From Azospirillum rugosum (GTDB lineage: Bacteria > Pseudomonadota > Alphaproteobacteria > Azospirillales > Azospirillaceae), in NCBI RefSeq assembly GCF_017876155.1, contig NZ_JAGINP010000006.1, positions 62,001-126,000 on the forward strand: a DNA stretch of 64,000 nucleotides, written 5' to 3'. The notes under the pieces were generated by a model. The model was not told the origin of the DNA. It ran no database searches and saw only the letters and a list, made by a program, of their open reading frames with translations. This document shows, in pieces, positions 63,437-64,000 of this stretch (the first letter of the stretch is position 1; every line of letters starts with the position of its first letter). The translations under genes and the position numbers were made by a program.

Positions 63437-64000
63437 ATGAGCAACCTGCAGCCCGCCATCACCTTCGAGGAAATCCGCGCGCTCGTGCGCAACCTGCCGG
63501 GGCCGGACCTGGATTCCGGCACCGCGGCCTTGCAGCGGGAGCGCCAGCTGACCAAGCCCGCGGGCTCGCTCGGCCGGCTGGAGGAAATCGCGCAGTGGAT
63601 GGCGACTTGGCAGGGCCAGCACCCGGCCGAGGTGCGCCGCCCGCGCGTCGCCGTCTTCGCCGGCAACCACGGCGTGGCCGCGCGCGGCGTCTCGGCCTAC
63701 CCGGCGGACGTCACCGCGCAGATGGTCGCCAACTTCCAGAACGGTGGCGCCGCCGTGAACCAGCTCTGCGAGGTGGCCGACGCCGACCTGCGCGTCTACG
63801 AGCTGGACCTGGAGAACCCCACCGCCGACTTCACGCAAGGGCCGGCCATGGGCGAGGAGGAGTGCTGCCGCGCCATGGCCTACGGCATGATGGCGGTGGA
63901 GCAGGGCGTGCAGCTGCTGGCACTGGGCGAGATGGGCATCGGCAACTCCACGGCGGCAGCGGCGATCTGCTGCGCCCTGTTCGGCGGGGAGGCCAAGGAC
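63437..64000 (+). CDS. cobU: Nicotinate-nucleotide:dimethylbenzimidazole phosphoribosyltransferase (partial, cut by right edge)
   Basis: The first 188 codons are present. The start MSNLQPAITFEEIRALV, the conserved TKPAGSLGRLEEIA, the glycine-rich FAGNHGVAARGVSAYP (substrate site) and the later LGEMGIGNSTAAAAI match CobT/CobU, which makes alpha-ribazole 5'-phosphate from NaMN and dimethylbenzimidazole. It is the start of the lower-loop pathway finished by CobV and CobC. Named cobU in the aerobic-pathway scheme, cobT in enterics. Confidence 0.95.
   Translation, partial: MSNLQPAITFEEIRALVRNLPGPDLDSGTAALQRERQLTKPAGSLGRLEEIAQWMATWQGQHPAEVRRPRVAVFAGNHGVAARGVSAYPADVTAQMVANFQNGGAAVNQLCEVADADLRVYELDLENPTADFTQGPAMGEEECCRAMAYGMMAVEQGVQLLALGEMGIGNSTAAAAICCALFGGEAKD

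Overview
The window is chromosomal DNA of a very GC-rich alphaproteobacterium. The best fit is Azospirillum or a close Rhodospirillales relative. This is inferred from the aerobic (CobS/CobT) cobaltochelatase, a RegB/RegA redox two-component pair, the rpmH-rnpA-yidD-yidC-engB block, GTG/TTG starts, and long spurious ORFs opposite almost every gene. No phage, insertion sequence, CRISPR array, rRNA or tRNA was recognised. About 66 protein genes are supported, many linked by ATGA or TGATG overlaps.

Layout. 1-0.75 kb: the edge of a type VI secretion locus (tagF and the tail of the gene before it). 0.9-4.9 kb: an iron-binding ABC lipoprotein/periplasmic gene with a Fur-like site, an IalB-like exported protein and a membrane histidine kinase/receiver pair. 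5-8.5 kb: cobaltochelatase cobS and cobT, split by a VapBC-type toxin-antitoxin pair. 8.6-13.7 kb: DnaJ-like, BolA, ribbon-helix-helix, DUF2889, CBS, aroB and aroK. 13.9-22.9 kb: a small membrane protein, an exported repeat protein, xerD, malate synthase, DUF29, a DMT exporter, accA, MAPEG and a PagL-like protein. 23-30.5 kb: corA, argB, a CPA2 antiporter and the engB/yidC/yidD/rnpA/rpmH block on the minus strand, with a clear sigma-70 promoter in front of rpmH.

30.7-53.2 kb is a large exopolysaccharide region. It holds an asparagine-synthase-like protein, two GT2 transferases, an AlgX/SGNH-like protein, a Wzy-like polymerase, a secreted beta-helix protein, a Coq7-like diiron protein, a hybrid kinase, three GT4 transferases, GDP-fucose synthase, an NAD-dependent epimerase, a UDP-sugar dehydrogenase, a Wzx-like flippase and a Wzc-type tyrosine autokinase. 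Together they can make nucleotide sugars, assemble a lipid-linked repeat unit, flip it, polymerise it and control export. GDP-mannose dehydratase, the initiating transferase and the outer-membrane channel are not in the window.

53.4-61.2 kb: a Crp-family regulator with a DUF2892 protein, RegA/RegB, a two-gene ABC exporter, then LpxD-like, acyl carrier protein and ketoacyl-ACP synthase genes that look like one lipid-modification unit. 61.3-64 kb: a flavin-type oxidase and late cobalamin genes (cobC, cobV, and a right-truncated nicotinate-nucleotide:DMB phosphoribosyltransferase).

The most distinctive non-coding content is three families of dispersed palindromic intergenic repeats (one forms the C-terminus of a glycosyltransferase), several short operator-like repeat clusters, and a 20-bp perfect inverted repeat. 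No single locus could be shown to be a wholly new system. The strongest leads are the LpxD/ACP/KAS/ABC unit, the degenerate asparagine-synthase and AlgX-like proteins in the polysaccharide region, and the toxin-antitoxin pair inside the cobaltochelatase operon.
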